From positions 620,001 to 684,000 of the forward strand of contig NZ_WPHG01000003.1 in the NCBI RefSeq assembly GCF_009742725.1: 64,000 nucleotides of DNA. The letters are read 5' to 3'. Positions 16,903-24,928 of this stretch are shown here, piece by piece (within the stretch, counting starts at the first letter, position 1; each line of letters starts with the position of its first letter). The translations under genes and the position numbers were made by a program. The notes under the pieces are model-generated. The model searched no databases, was not told the DNA's origin, and saw only the letters and a list, made by a program, of their open reading frames with translations. The stretch comes from Nitratireductor arenosus (GTDB taxonomy: Bacteria > Pseudomonadota > Alphaproteobacteria > Rhizobiales > Rhizobiaceae).

Positions 16903-17967
16903 CTATTCCTGGTCCCAGTTGCGCACCGGCTCGCCACCGGCCGCGCGGATCGCGTCGAGATAGGCTTTCAGGATCTCGGTTCCCGCCTTGCCTTCGCTGT
17001 CGACCTGGGCCGCCCATTTCTTGGCAACGTTGTCCATGCCGGCGGCCCATTTCTGGCGGAATTCCGCATCGACGTCGGAAATCGTCGCACCTTGCTCCTG
17101 CATCGCCTTGAAGCTCGCCGTCACCGCCTTGTCGAGATCGTCGAGATAGGCGGCCTTATAGGTGTCTGCGGCGTCCTTGAGGGCCTTTTGAACCGCCTCC
17201 GGCTGGCCATCATACCAGTCCTTGTTGGCCGCGATCGCACCGGCATACTGGGCGCCGAATCCGATCCGTGTGATGTGCGGCGCGACCTCGTGCAGCTTGC
17301 CCGGCAGGGCGGCGGTGGCGAACACGATCACGCCGTCGTACACGCCGGTCTTGATCTCGTTGTAGTAGGTGGTGAGATTGCCCGATACGCCGACCGCGCC
17401 GGTGCCTTCCAGCCAGTTCACCGCCGGTCCGGGCGCACCGATCTTCTTGCCCTTGAGATCCTCGATCGAGTTGACCGGGAAGGTCGTCATCAAGATATAG
17501 TCGTCGATGGCGATCGGGCCGCCGAGATATTCGAGCCCGTTCTCCTCCCAGGTCGACAGCATCGCCTCGTTGGTCTCGTGCAGCGCGTCGATCGTTTCAA
17601 CGACAAGGTTAGGGTCGCTCGACACGAAAGGCGTGTAATAGGTCACGTTTTGCAGCGACAGCTTGGCGGGATCGAAAACCGACGAAATGCCGCCGATTTC
17701 GGCGAGGCCTTCCTCGACGGCCTCCAATTCGTCGCCGACCTTGGCCAGCGAGCCGCCATATTGCTCGTCCCAGTTGATCGTATGCCCGCTGCCTTCCAGC
17801 TGCTTGTTCACGGCCGGGATGAACACCTCGTTGGCCAGTCGGACCCACCGGAACACCGGCGGATGTCCGGCCACGTAGGTCACGTTGATGGTTTCGGCTT
17901 TGGCGGCCGTCGCCGCCGCCACGGCCAAGGCCGCGATCATCGTCTTGCGTAGGGTTGGTCCGAACAT
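16903..17967 (-). CDS. dctP: TRAP transporter substrate-binding protein (DctP type)
   Basis: A secreted protein of about 354 residues with a signal peptide ending near Ala-Lys-Ala. Family marks include Ser-Ile-Glu-Asp-Leu-Lys-Gly-Lys-Lys-Ile-Gly-Ala-Pro-Gly near residue 165, a segment that normally positions the carboxylate ligand, and Glu-Ile-Lys-Thr-Gly-Val-Tyr-Asp-Gly. Two adjacent ATGs exist; 17967 lies five bases from GGAGG and is preferred over 17970, only two bases away. It should capture the pathway substrate, probably a carboxylate, in the periplasm. Confidence 0.9.
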   Translation of the reverse strand: MFGPTLRKTMIAALAVAAATAAKAETINVTYVAGHPPVFRWVRLANEVFIPAVNKQLEGSGHTINWDEQYGGSLAKVGDELEAVEEGLAEIGGISSVFDPAKLSLQNVTYYTPFVSSDPNLVVETIDALHETNEAMLSTWEENGLEYLGGPIAIDDYILMTTFPVNSIEDLKGKKIGAPGPAVNWLEGTGAVGVSGNLTTYYNEIKTGVYDGVIVFATAALPGKLHEVAPHITRIGFGAQYAGAIAANKDWYDGQPEAVQKALKDAADTYKAAYLDDLDKAVTASFKAMQEQGATISDVDAEFRQKWAAGMDNVAKKWAAQVDSEGKAGTEILKAYLDAIRAAGGEPVRNWDQE

Positions 17968-17995
17968 CATTACCTCCCGGTGTTCGTTGGTGGGT

Positions 17996-18643
17996 CTAGC
18001 TTTTCCGCATCAGGGTCCTGACGCCGCCGCTGGCAAAGGCGACGACGGACCGGATCAATTGTTCGGTGTCGACGCGGTCGTAACGTTCGCGCGACATCGG
18101 CCCCGCGCGTCCCTCGATGCCGATCGAGGCGATGCCGGTGCCGAGCGAAAGCAGATAGGCACGGATGGCGTCGCTTTCGCTCATTTCGGGGGCGACCTCC
18201 TGAAACGCCTCCACGAAACGGCGCGCGATGCCGTCGAAATTCTCCGCGACGATGCGCTTGGCAAGGTTGTCGACGGAATGGGTCAGCACCGCCAAAAGCT
18301 TCACGTAGGCATAGCCGCCGCGCTCGCTGTCGGTGCCGAGTTCGATCAGCGGTCGCAGGAACGCCTCGATCAATTGTTCCACGCTCGGCGTTCCCGCTGC
18401 GCGTAGCGCGGCGAGCCGGTCCTGGCGCTGCGTGTTCACGAAGGTCGAGCGCCTGCGCATGATCGCTTCGAGCAGGCCTTCCTTGGAGCCGAAATAATAG
18501 GCGATCATGGCCTGGTTGACACCGGCCTCGCGGGCGATCGCCCGCATCGAGGCGCCATTGTAGCCGAACTCGGCGAATGCCCTCTCTCCCGCGAACAGGA
18601 TCGCGGTGCTGACGTCGTTATCCGCGCGCGTCTGGGTGAGCAC
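17996..18643 (-). CDS. TetR-family regulator of the TRAP/BKACE operon
   Basis: A 215-residue regulator with an N-terminal helix-turn-helix: Phe-Ala-Glu-Phe-Gly-Tyr-Asn-Gly-Ala-Ser-Met-Arg-Ala-Ile-Ala-Arg-Glu-Ala-Gly-Val, then Ile-Ala-Tyr-Tyr-Phe-Gly-Ser-Lys-Glu. The GTG start at 18643 follows a GAAGGAAGG by five bases. It is the first gene of the leftward operon, 28 bases before dctP, so it should repress its own operon and respond to the imported compound or a derivative. A palindrome just upstream is a candidate operator. It might also control the rightward TAXI system. Confidence 0.88.
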   Translation of the reverse strand: MLTQTRADNDVSTAILFAGERAFAEFGYNGASMRAIAREAGVNQAMIAYYFGSKEGLLEAIMRRRSTFVNTQRQDRLAALRAAGTPSVEQLIEAFLRPLIELGTDSERGGYAYVKLLAVLTHSVDNLAKRIVAENFDGIARRFVEAFQEVAPEMSESDAIRAYLLSLGTGIASIGIEGRAGPMSRERYDRVDTEQLIRSVVAFASGGVRTLMRKS

Positions 18644-18665
18644 GACGACCTTCCTTCTTCGTTGA

Positions 18666-18677
18666 TTAAACGTTTGA
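18666..18677. promoter_or_regulatory. candidate TetR operator
   Basis: TTAAACGTTTGA is a near-perfect palindrome centred on ACGT, 23 bases upstream of the tetR start. Its place at the head of the leftward operon and in the 285-base gap before the TAXI gene fits an autoregulatory TetR site. Nothing else stands out in the gap (18644-18928). Confidence 0.4.
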
Positions 18678-18928
18678 TGAATTCGTGGATCGAGTCAAGG
18701 CCCAATTCGCGGCCGTGCCCAGGGGCGGCCGAACGCGCGAGCCTCGCGAGGCATTGAGGTCGAGAACCCGTGATTGCGCAATTGCGGGCGCCGATGGAGC
18801 TGGCGCGCGGGAGCGCTTGGGCGGATATCGACTACAACGTGTGGCGAATATCGGCTCGGCGGTTGACGTTGGTGCCCTGATGGTGGCTGAATACGTCACC
18901 ACTCAACCCCAGTCAGAGGGAGGAAAAC

Positions 18929-19897
18929 ATGAAAAAATTGGTTGTCGGCGCGTTGTCCGGCATGGCGCTCGCAGGGTTGACCGGCCAGGCAATGGCGCAA
19001 GATCAGCAGTTCATTTCCATCGGCACGGGCGGCGTGACCGGCGTTTATTATCCGACCGGTGGCGCGATCTGTCGTCTGGTCAACAAGAACCGCAAGGAAC
19101 ACGGCATCCGCTGTTCGGTCGAATCCACCGGCGGTTCCGTCTACAACATCAACACGGTGCGCGCCGGCGAACTTGAGTTCGGCGTCGCGCAGTCGGACTG
19201 GCAGTATCACGCCTATCACGGCACCTCGAAATTCGAGGAGCAGGGTGCTTTCGAAAAGGAGCGTGCGGTATTTTCCGTGCATGCCGAGCCGTTCACGCTC
19301 GTCGTCCGCAAGGATACCGGCATTGACGGTTTCGAAGCCCTCAAGGGCAAGAAGGTCAATGTCGGCAATCCCGGTTCTGGCCAGCGTGCCACCACCGAGA
19401 TCGTCATGGAAGCCTTCGGCATGACCATGGGCGATTTCGCGCTCGCGGCCGAACTCAAGGGTTCGGAAATGGCGCAGGCGCTGTGCGACGGCAAGATCGA
19501 CGCCATGATCTACACCATCGGCCATCCCGCCGCCGCCATTACCGAGGCTGCGACCACGTGCGATGTCGAACTGGTGTCGGTCGACGGCGATCCGATCAAG
19601 AAGCTGGTCGATGATAACCCGTATTACCGGATCGCGACTATTCCTGCCGGCACCTACAAGGGAACCGACAAGGATGTGACGACCTTCGGCGTCGGCGCGA
19701 CCTTCATCAGCTCCGCCGACGTGTCCGACGAGGTTGTCTACACCGTGGTGAAGGCTGTCTTCGACAATTTCGACGACTTCAAGAAGCTTCACCCGGCCTT
19801 CTCCAATCTCAAGGAAGAAGAGATGATCAAGGACGGCCTGTCCGCACCGCTGCATCCCGGCGCGGAGAAATATTACAAGGAACGCGGCTGGATGTAA
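18929..19897 (+). CDS. TAXI-family TRAP substrate-binding protein
   Basis: A 322-residue secreted protein with signal peptide (Lys-Lys start, cut after Ala-Met-Ala). The mature N-terminus [15 protein letters not shown] is the defining motif of TAXI proteins, and Gly-Ser-Gly-Gln-Arg follows in the second lobe. TAXI proteins feed single-chain TRAP permeases such as the one downstream; characterised cases bind glutamate or other acids. GGGAGG lies seven to eight bases before ATG. Confidence 0.92.
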   Translation: MKKLVVGALSGMALAGLTGQAMAQDQQFISIGTGGVTGVYYPTGGAICRLVNKNRKEHGIRCSVESTGGSVYNINTVRAGELEFGVAQSDWQYHAYHGTSKFEEQGAFEKERAVFSVHAEPFTLVVRKDTGIDGFEALKGKKVNVGNPGSGQRATTEIVMEAFGMTMGDFALAAELKGSEMAQALCDGKIDAMIYTIGHPAAAITEAATTCDVELVSVDGDPIKKLVDDNPYYRIATIPAGTYKGTDKDVTTFGVGATFISSADVSDEVVYTVVKAVFDNFDDFKKLHPAFSNLKEEEMIKDGLSAPLHPGAEKYYKERGWM

Positions 19898-19908
19898 GAC
19901 CGCACTGC

Positions 19909-19939
19909 GGCCCGGGCGGAACACCGCCCGGGCCTTTTT
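19909..19939 (+). terminator. strong hairpin terminator between TAXI protein and permease genes
   Basis: An 11-bp perfect GC-rich stem (GGCCCGGGCGG, 19909-19919, pairing with 19924-19934), an AACA loop, and TTTTT at 19935-19939. It lies 12 bases after the TAXI stop and 43 before the permease start, on the same strand, so partial read-through would give more binding protein than permease. Confidence 0.85.
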
Positions 19940-19981
19940 GCATCGGCGGAGGGGCCGGTGCCGGGAGGGGAGAACAACGCG

Positions 19982-22609
19982 ATGGCGGATAATCCAGCCA
20001 CGGACAAGACCGGCGTCGATGTCGACATGATGGTGGCCGAGGTCGAGAGCGGCGCGCGCAACGCGACCGGTCTCGCCGGCAGGATCATTATCGCGATCGC
20101 CTTTGTGTGGGCCCTCTTCCAAGTCTACATCGCCTCAAACATTCCCTTCACGCTGACGAGCCTGACCGGCTTCAACGTCGTCTTCAACAATCAGGAAGCG
20201 CGCCAGATCCACCTCGCTTTCGCGCTCGTCCTGGCCATGCTCGCCTATCCGCTGTTTAAGTCGAGCGCGCGCGACCGCGTGCCGGTCTACGACTGGGCGC
20301 TGGCGATCCTGGGGGCGACGTCGTGCCTCTATCTGCTGTGGTTCAAGGAAGATATCGCCGGCCGTGCCGGCCTGCCGACCACGGCCGATCTGGTGTTCTC
20401 CTCGATCGGCATGCTCGCGCTCGGCATCGCCGTCTACCGCGCACTCGGCCTGCCGCTGGTCATCGTGGCGAGCGTGTTCGTCTTCTACGTCTTTTTCGGC
20501 CATCTGTCGTGGATGCCCGACGCGATCCAGTGGAAGGGAGCCTCGTTCGGCAAGGCGATGTGGCACTACTGGATGCAGACCGAAGGCGTGTTCGGCGTCG
20601 CGCTCGGCGTCTCGGCCTCGATGATCTTCCTGTTCGTGCTGTTCGGCTCATTGCTGGAAAAAGCCGGCGCCGGCAATTTCTTCATCAAGCTCGCCTTCGC
20701 CCTGCTCGGCCATCTGCGCGGCGGGCCGGCCAAGGCTGCCGTCGTGGCCTCGGCGCTGTCGGGGCTTTATTCCGGCTCCTCGATCGCCAATGTCGTCACC
20801 ACCGGCACCTTCACCATCCCGCTGATGAAACGCACCGGCTTCAAGCCGGAAAAGGCCGGCGCGGTCGAGGTCGCCTCCTCCACCAACGGCCAACTTACGC
20901 CGCCCGTCATGGGCGCGGCCGCGTTCCTGATCTCCGAGTTCACCGGCGTCGCCTATCCCGAACTGATCAAACACGCCTTCCTGCCGGCGATCATCTCCTA
21001 TATCGCGCTGGTCTATATCGTTCATCTCGAGGCGCTGAAGCTCGGCCTGAAGGGCCTGGAGCGCCCGCCGGTGATCGGCACGCTCGCCCAGCGCCTGGCC
21101 GGCGTGCTGTTCGGCTTCATCGCCATGACGGTCCTCGCCGGCGTCGTCTATTACGGGCTCGGCTGGATCAAGGTCGCCTTTCCGGGCATGACGTTCTGGA
21201 CCGCTGCGCTGATCTTCCTGGTGGCCTATGTCGTGCTCGTGGAGCGCGCCGCGCGCCATCCCGACCTGGCGCAGGACGATCCTAACGCACCGATGGACGT
21301 GCTACCGCGTCCGCGCGACGTCGCCATCACCGGTCTCTATTTCATCCTACCGATCATCATCCTGATCTGGTGCATCCTGGTCGAGCGCCTGTCGCCGACG
21401 CTGTCGGCCTATTGGGCGACGGTTTCGATGATCGTCATCGTGCTGACCCAGAAGCCGCTGAAGCGCATGTTCCGCGGCGAGGGCGGTTTCGGTCAGGGCT
21501 TTCGCGACGGCTGGGCTGATTTCTTCAACGGCATGATCGCCGGTTCGCGCAACATGATCGGGATCGGTGTGGCCACCGGCGCGGCCGGCGTCATCGTCGG
21601 CACAGTGTCCTTGACTGGCGCGCACCAGGTCGTCGGCGAGTTCGTCGAATTCCTGTCGGGCGGCAATCTGATCGCCATGCTGCTTCTGGTAGCGGTGATG
21701 AGCCTGATCCTCGGCATGGGCCTGCCGACCACCGCCAACTACATCGTGGTGTCGTCGCTGATGGCGCCGGTCATCGTCTCGGTCGGGGCCTCGACCGGGC
21801 TGATCGTGCCGCTGGTCGCGGTCCACCTGTTCGTGTTCTATTTCGGCATTCTGGCCGATGACACGCCGCCGGTGGGGCTCGCCGCCTTCGCGGCCGCTGC
21901 GATTTCGGGCGGCGACCCGATCCGCACAGGCATACAGGGCTTTACCTACGACATCCGCACCGCGCTGCTGCCGTTCCTGTTCATCTTCAACACCGAACTG
22001 CTTTTGATCGACGTGACGGTTTACAAGGCGGTGTTCATCTTCATCGTCGCGGTGGTGGCGATGATGCTGTTCGCGGCCGCGACCCAGGGCTATTTCCTGA
22101 CCAGAAGCCGGATCTGGGAGACGGTGGCGTTGATCCTCGTCGCCTTTACCCTGTTCAGGCCGGGTTTCTGGCTCGACTACGTCCAGCCGCCCTATGAGGA
22201 TCGGTCGGGGGCGGAGGTTGTCGCCATCGCCGCCGCGCAGCCCGACAACGCCAATTTGAGGCTGGTGATCACTGGCCCCGATTTCGACGACCCCGACAAG
22301 ATCGGCGAACGGACGATTCTTGCCGCGCTCGGACCGGCGGGCGACGGGCTGCAAAGGCTCGAGCAGGCCGGTCTGCCGGTGCGCGAGGAGGACGGTAAAG
22401 CGATCCTCGACGAGCCGTTCGCAGGCACGCCCTTCTTCACCGATTTCACCGACACGTTTGATTTTTACGGCGACGTGCCGGTTGAGATCGCCAAGGTGCA
22501 ACTCGCGGCCGAACGGATGCCCAAGGAGGTGTTTTACATTCCCGCCTTGCTGCTGCTGGTGCTGATCGTGCTGTCGCAGCGTCGCCGGCAGACCGTTCCC
22601 GCTTTTTGA
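19982..22609 (+). CDS. TRAP transporter fused permease (4TM/12TM)
   Basis: An 875-residue membrane protein in which small and large TRAP subunits are one chain, as is usual with TAXI binding proteins. Large-subunit marks include Gly-Leu-Tyr-Ser-Gly-Ser-Ser-Ile-Ala-Asn near 255 and Gly-Met-Gly-Leu-Pro-Thr-Thr-Ala-Asn-Tyr near 579. After the last core helices a soluble stretch (about 735-855) and a final helix are present. ATG 19982 is preferred because GGGAGGGGAG lies nine bases upstream; the in-frame GTG at 19958 would start before that site. It should carry out Na+-coupled uptake with the TAXI protein. Confidence 0.9.
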   Translation: MADNPATDKTGVDVDMMVAEVESGARNATGLAGRIIIAIAFVWALFQVYIASNIPFTLTSLTGFNVVFNNQEARQIHLAFALVLAMLAYPLFKSSARDRVPVYDWALAILGATSCLYLLWFKEDIAGRAGLPTTADLVFSSIGMLALGIAVYRALGLPLVIVASVFVFYVFFGHLSWMPDAIQWKGASFGKAMWHYWMQTEGVFGVALGVSASMIFLFVLFGSLLEKAGAGNFFIKLAFALLGHLRGGPAKAAVVASALSGLYSGSSIANVVTTGTFTIPLMKRTGFKPEKAGAVEVASSTNGQLTPPVMGAAAFLISEFTGVAYPELIKHAFLPAIISYIALVYIVHLEALKLGLKGLERPPVIGTLAQRLAGVLFGFIAMTVLAGVVYYGLGWIKVAFPGMTFWTAALIFLVAYVVLVERAARHPDLAQDDPNAPMDVLPRPRDVAITGLYFILPIIILIWCILVERLSPTLSAYWATVSMIVIVLTQKPLKRMFRGEGGFGQGFRDGWADFFNGMIAGSRNMIGIGVATGAAGVIVGTVSLTGAHQVVGEFVEFLSGGNLIAMLLLVAVMSLILGMGLPTTANYIVVSSLMAPVIVSVGASTGLIVPLVAVHLFVFYFGILADDTPPVGLAAFAAAAISGGDPIRTGIQGFTYDIRTALLPFLFIFNTELLLIDVTVYKAVFIFIVAVVAMMLFAAATQGYFLTRSRIWETVALILVAFTLFRPGFWLDYVQPPYEDRSGAEVVAIAAAQPDNANLRLVITGPDFDDPDKIGERTILAALGPAGDGLQRLEQAGLPVREEDGKAILDEPFAGTPFFTDFTDTFDFYGDVPVEIAKVQLAAERMPKEVFYIPALLLLVLIVLSQRRRQTVPAF

Positions 22610-22619
22610 GGAGCCGTTG

Positions 22620-23054
22620 ATGTTCGAGCGTATTCTTGTCCCGGTCGATCTGGGCGAACCTGAAATCGGTGCCCGCAGCCTTGCGGTCGCCGAGGAACTG
22701 GCCGTCAAACACGATGCCCGGCTCGACGTCCTCACCGTGGTGCCGACCTATTCGATGTCGATCGTCGGCGCCGCCTTCCCGAAGAATTTCGAGGAAGCCA
22801 CGCTGGAGGCGGCCCGCTCGGCGCTGAAGACGATGCTCGACGCGCGCCCGGCATCCCAGGTGACGATCAAGGGGCATGTCGCCCACGGCACGATCTATGA
22901 CGAGATCATGAAGGCGGCCGACGCGCTTGGCGCCGACCTGATCGTCATGGCCTCGCACCGCCCGGCGCTGAAGGATTATCTGCTCGGGCCTAACGCCGCG
23001 CGTGTCGTGCGCCATGCGCGCCAGTCGGTCTTCGTTCTGCGCGACGCGGCGTAA
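22620..23054 (+). CDS. universal stress protein UspA family, TRAP-associated
   Basis: A 144-residue single Usp domain: Ile-Leu-Val-Pro-Val-Asp near the start and a C-terminal segment with Ala-Asp-Leu-Ile-Val-Met-Ala-Ser-His-Arg and Gly-Pro-Asn-Ala-Ala-Arg-Val-Val-Arg-His-Ala. The usual ATP loop glycines are only partly kept (Ser-His-Arg-Pro replaces the first Gly). It follows the permease by 10 bases. The ectoine TRAP system TeaABC has a similar neighbour, TeaD, which tunes transport, so a regulatory role on this importer is likely. An in-frame TTG lies one codon upstream of the ATG used. Confidence 0.87.
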   Translation: MFERILVPVDLGEPEIGARSLAVAEELAVKHDARLDVLTVVPTYSMSIVGAAFPKNFEEATLEAARSALKTMLDARPASQVTIKGHVAHGTIYDEIMKAADALGADLIVMASHRPALKDYLLGPNAARVVRHARQSVFVLRDAA

Positions 23055-23112
23055 CGAAGCCCTGCCGCGGCGTGTGCGGAGGCGCAACGCGGTCGGATGG
23101 CGCCAGCCCTGG

Positions 23113-24348
23113 TCAGGACGGCTCGGTCCGCGTGCGGCGCCCAAGCGTCATCCACAGCGTGGCGACCATCAGCAGCGTGGCCAGTATGAAGGTCAGTCGC
23201 ATGCCGCTGGCGATCGCTGAGCGGGACGCACTGGCCAGATCGGCCGTTCCGACGCCGAAGGCGAAGACAGCGCCCATGGCGGATGCGCCGGCTACCAGGC
23301 CGATATTGCGCGACAGGCTCGGCAATCCGGAGGCGGTGCCGCGCCGGTTGTTGGGCGTACCGGACAAGACGGCGGTGTTGTTGGCGGCCTGGAAGAGCTG
23401 GTAGCCCGGTGTCAGCACGACCATCGCCAGGATATAGCCGGTTACCCCGAACATTTCCGGCAGAACCGACAGCAGGAACGCTCCGCCCGCAAGCATGCTC
23501 AGGCCGGCCGCCAGAACCCGCTGCGCTCCCCATGCATCGACCGCGCGTCCGGAGGGAACGCCGCTGAAGACCGAGATCGCCGGGCCGGCCGCCATCACCA
23601 GGCCGACTATCGCCTGCTTCAGGCCGAGCCCCAGGCCGAGATAGAACGGACCGACCACGAGTGTCGTCATCATCACCGCGGCCACCAGAGCGTTGACCAC
23701 AAGACTGGATGCCAGGCCCGGCGTCATCACCGTGCGCACGCCGGTCGGTCGCATACGATCCTTGCCCGCATCCCGCGGCAGTGAAACGAAGGCCAGGATC
23801 AAGGTCAGTAGCGCTAGCGGAATCTGGACCAGAAAGATCCCGCGCCAGTCGGTCGCCGAAAGGATCATGCCGCCGAGTGACGGGCCAATCGCGGTTCCCA
23901 ACGCCGAGACCGTGCCGAGCAGGCCCATGGCCTGGCCGATGCGGGTTTCCTGCGCCGTTTCGCGCATCAACGCCAGGGTCAGGCTCATCAGGAAGGCGGC
24001 TCCCACCCCCTGAAGCGCTCGCGCTCCGATCAGCAGCCACAGGTTCGGTGCGATGCCGCAAAGCAGCGACGCCAGCAAGAACAGGCCGAGGCCGAAAAGA
24101 TGCATGCGCCGCAGCCCGTAGATGTCGCCCAGTCGTCCGGCGAGGATGACCGAGACCGTCAGCGCCGCCAGATAGGCGATGACGACCCATTGGACATGAT
24201 GAAAGGGCGCCGAAAACGTCTCGACGAATACCGGCAAGGCGATGTTGGCGATGCTGGTGCCGAGTGATCCGAGCAGCATCGACAATGCCAGCGTCGTCGT
24301 AACCCCGCGATTTGCACTGTTCGAAACGGGTGCCTTGATGTGCTGCAT
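23113..24348 (-). CDS. MFS exporter (DHA2-like drug efflux)
   Basis: A 411-residue protein with about 12 or more hydrophobic helices. The motif Gly-Arg-Leu-Gly-Asp-Ile-Tyr-Gly-Leu-Arg-Arg (near residues 70-80) is the MFS motif A, and Leu-Gly-Thr-Val-Ser-Ala-Leu-Gly-Thr-Ala-Ile-Gly-Pro-Ser-Leu-Gly-Gly in helix 5 is the antiporter motif C, so it most likely exports. AGAGGA precedes ATG. The promoter upstream has MerR-type geometry, so induction by a toxic compound through the divergent MerR protein is expected. The cargo is unknown. Confidence 0.87.
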   Translation of the reverse strand: MQHIKAPVSNSANRGVTTTLALSMLLGSLGTSIANIALPVFVETFSAPFHHVQWVVIAYLAALTVSVILAGRLGDIYGLRRMHLFGLGLFLLASLLCGIAPNLWLLIGARALQGVGAAFLMSLTLALMRETAQETRIGQAMGLLGTVSALGTAIGPSLGGMILSATDWRGIFLVQIPLALLTLILAFVSLPRDAGKDRMRPTGVRTVMTPGLASSLVVNALVAAVMMTTLVVGPFYLGLGLGLKQAIVGLVMAAGPAISVFSGVPSGRAVDAWGAQRVLAAGLSMLAGGAFLLSVLPEMFGVTGYILAMVVLTPGYQLFQAANNTAVLSGTPNNRRGTASGLPSLSRNIGLVAGASAMGAVFAFGVGTADLASASRSAIASGMRLTFILATLLMVATLWMTLGRRTRTEPS

Positions 24349-24384
24349 CGCCTTGTCCTCTTGCCTTGATCGTGATGAAAAGCC

Positions 24385-24415
24385 ATCCTACGAATTCAAG
24401 TCGGCTTGAGGTCAA
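24385..24415 (-). promoter_or_regulatory. MerR-type promoter with 19-bp spacer and inverted-repeat operator
   Basis: On the minus strand a -35 TTGACC (24415-24410) and a -10 TAGGAT (24390-24385) are exactly 19 bases apart, the stretched spacing used by MerR activators. Between them lies the inverted repeat TCAAG-N4-CTTGA (24396-24409), close to the SoxR-type half-site CCTCAAG. The -10 is 36 bases from the MFS start. The -35 lies just in front of the merR ATG (24418), so binding should also control merR. Confidence 0.85.
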
Positions 24416-24417
24416 GT

Positions 24418-24855
24418 ATGGAATTTCTCGATATTGGCGACGTCAGCGACAGGACGGGGATGCGTCCGTCGACGTTGCGCTACTACGAAGAAATCGGGCT
24501 GATTTCCTCGGTTTTCCGCCATGGGTTGCGGCGCCAGTTTCCCGCCGAGGTGCTGTTGCGGTTGAAGCTGATCGCAATGGGAAAATCGGCCGGCTTCTCG
24601 CTCGACGAGATTGCCGGGATCCTGGGCAAGGACGGCGCACCGGAACTGCCGCGCGCGGTCCTGCACCAAAGGGCGGACGACCTCGACCGGCAGATCAGCG
24701 AACTGGTGGCGTTGCGCGATACGTTGCGCCATGTCGCCGACTGTCCCGCCCCGACCCACATGCAGTGCCCGACATTCCGGCGGCTGGTGGATGTGGCCGG
24801 GCGACGGGCGGGCGGGCGCATCCGGTCGCGGGGGCGCGAGAAGACCGTCGGATGA
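24418..24855 (+). CDS. MerR-family activator with Cys-x7-Cys
   Basis: A 145-residue regulator with an N-terminal MerR winged helix (Thr-Gly-Met-Arg-Pro-Ser-Thr-Leu-Arg-Tyr-Tyr-Glu-Glu-Ile-Gly-Leu-Ile, residues 13-29), a dimerisation helix (about 80-108), and two cysteines at 109 and 117. Cys-x7-Cys is the spacing of the metal loop in CueR-like proteins, but the rest of the CueR copper loop is not recognisable; the four-cysteine SoxR cluster is absent. ATG 24418 is preferred over 24406, which would overlap the operator. It is divergent from the MFS exporter and should activate it. The inducer (metal, thiol-reactive or other toxic agent) is open. Confidence 0.85.
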   Translation: MEFLDIGDVSDRTGMRPSTLRYYEEIGLISSVFRHGLRRQFPAEVLLRLKLIAMGKSAGFSLDEIAGILGKDGAPELPRAVLHQRADDLDRQISELVALRDTLRHVADCPAPTHMQCPTFRRLVDVAGRRAGGRIRSRGREKTVG

Positions 24856-24928
24856 CAGAACCGCGCCACCGGGCGGGCGTGAGGCAGCGCAGCTCTCACC
24901 CGCAGAGGGTACCGGCCCGTTCTAAGCT

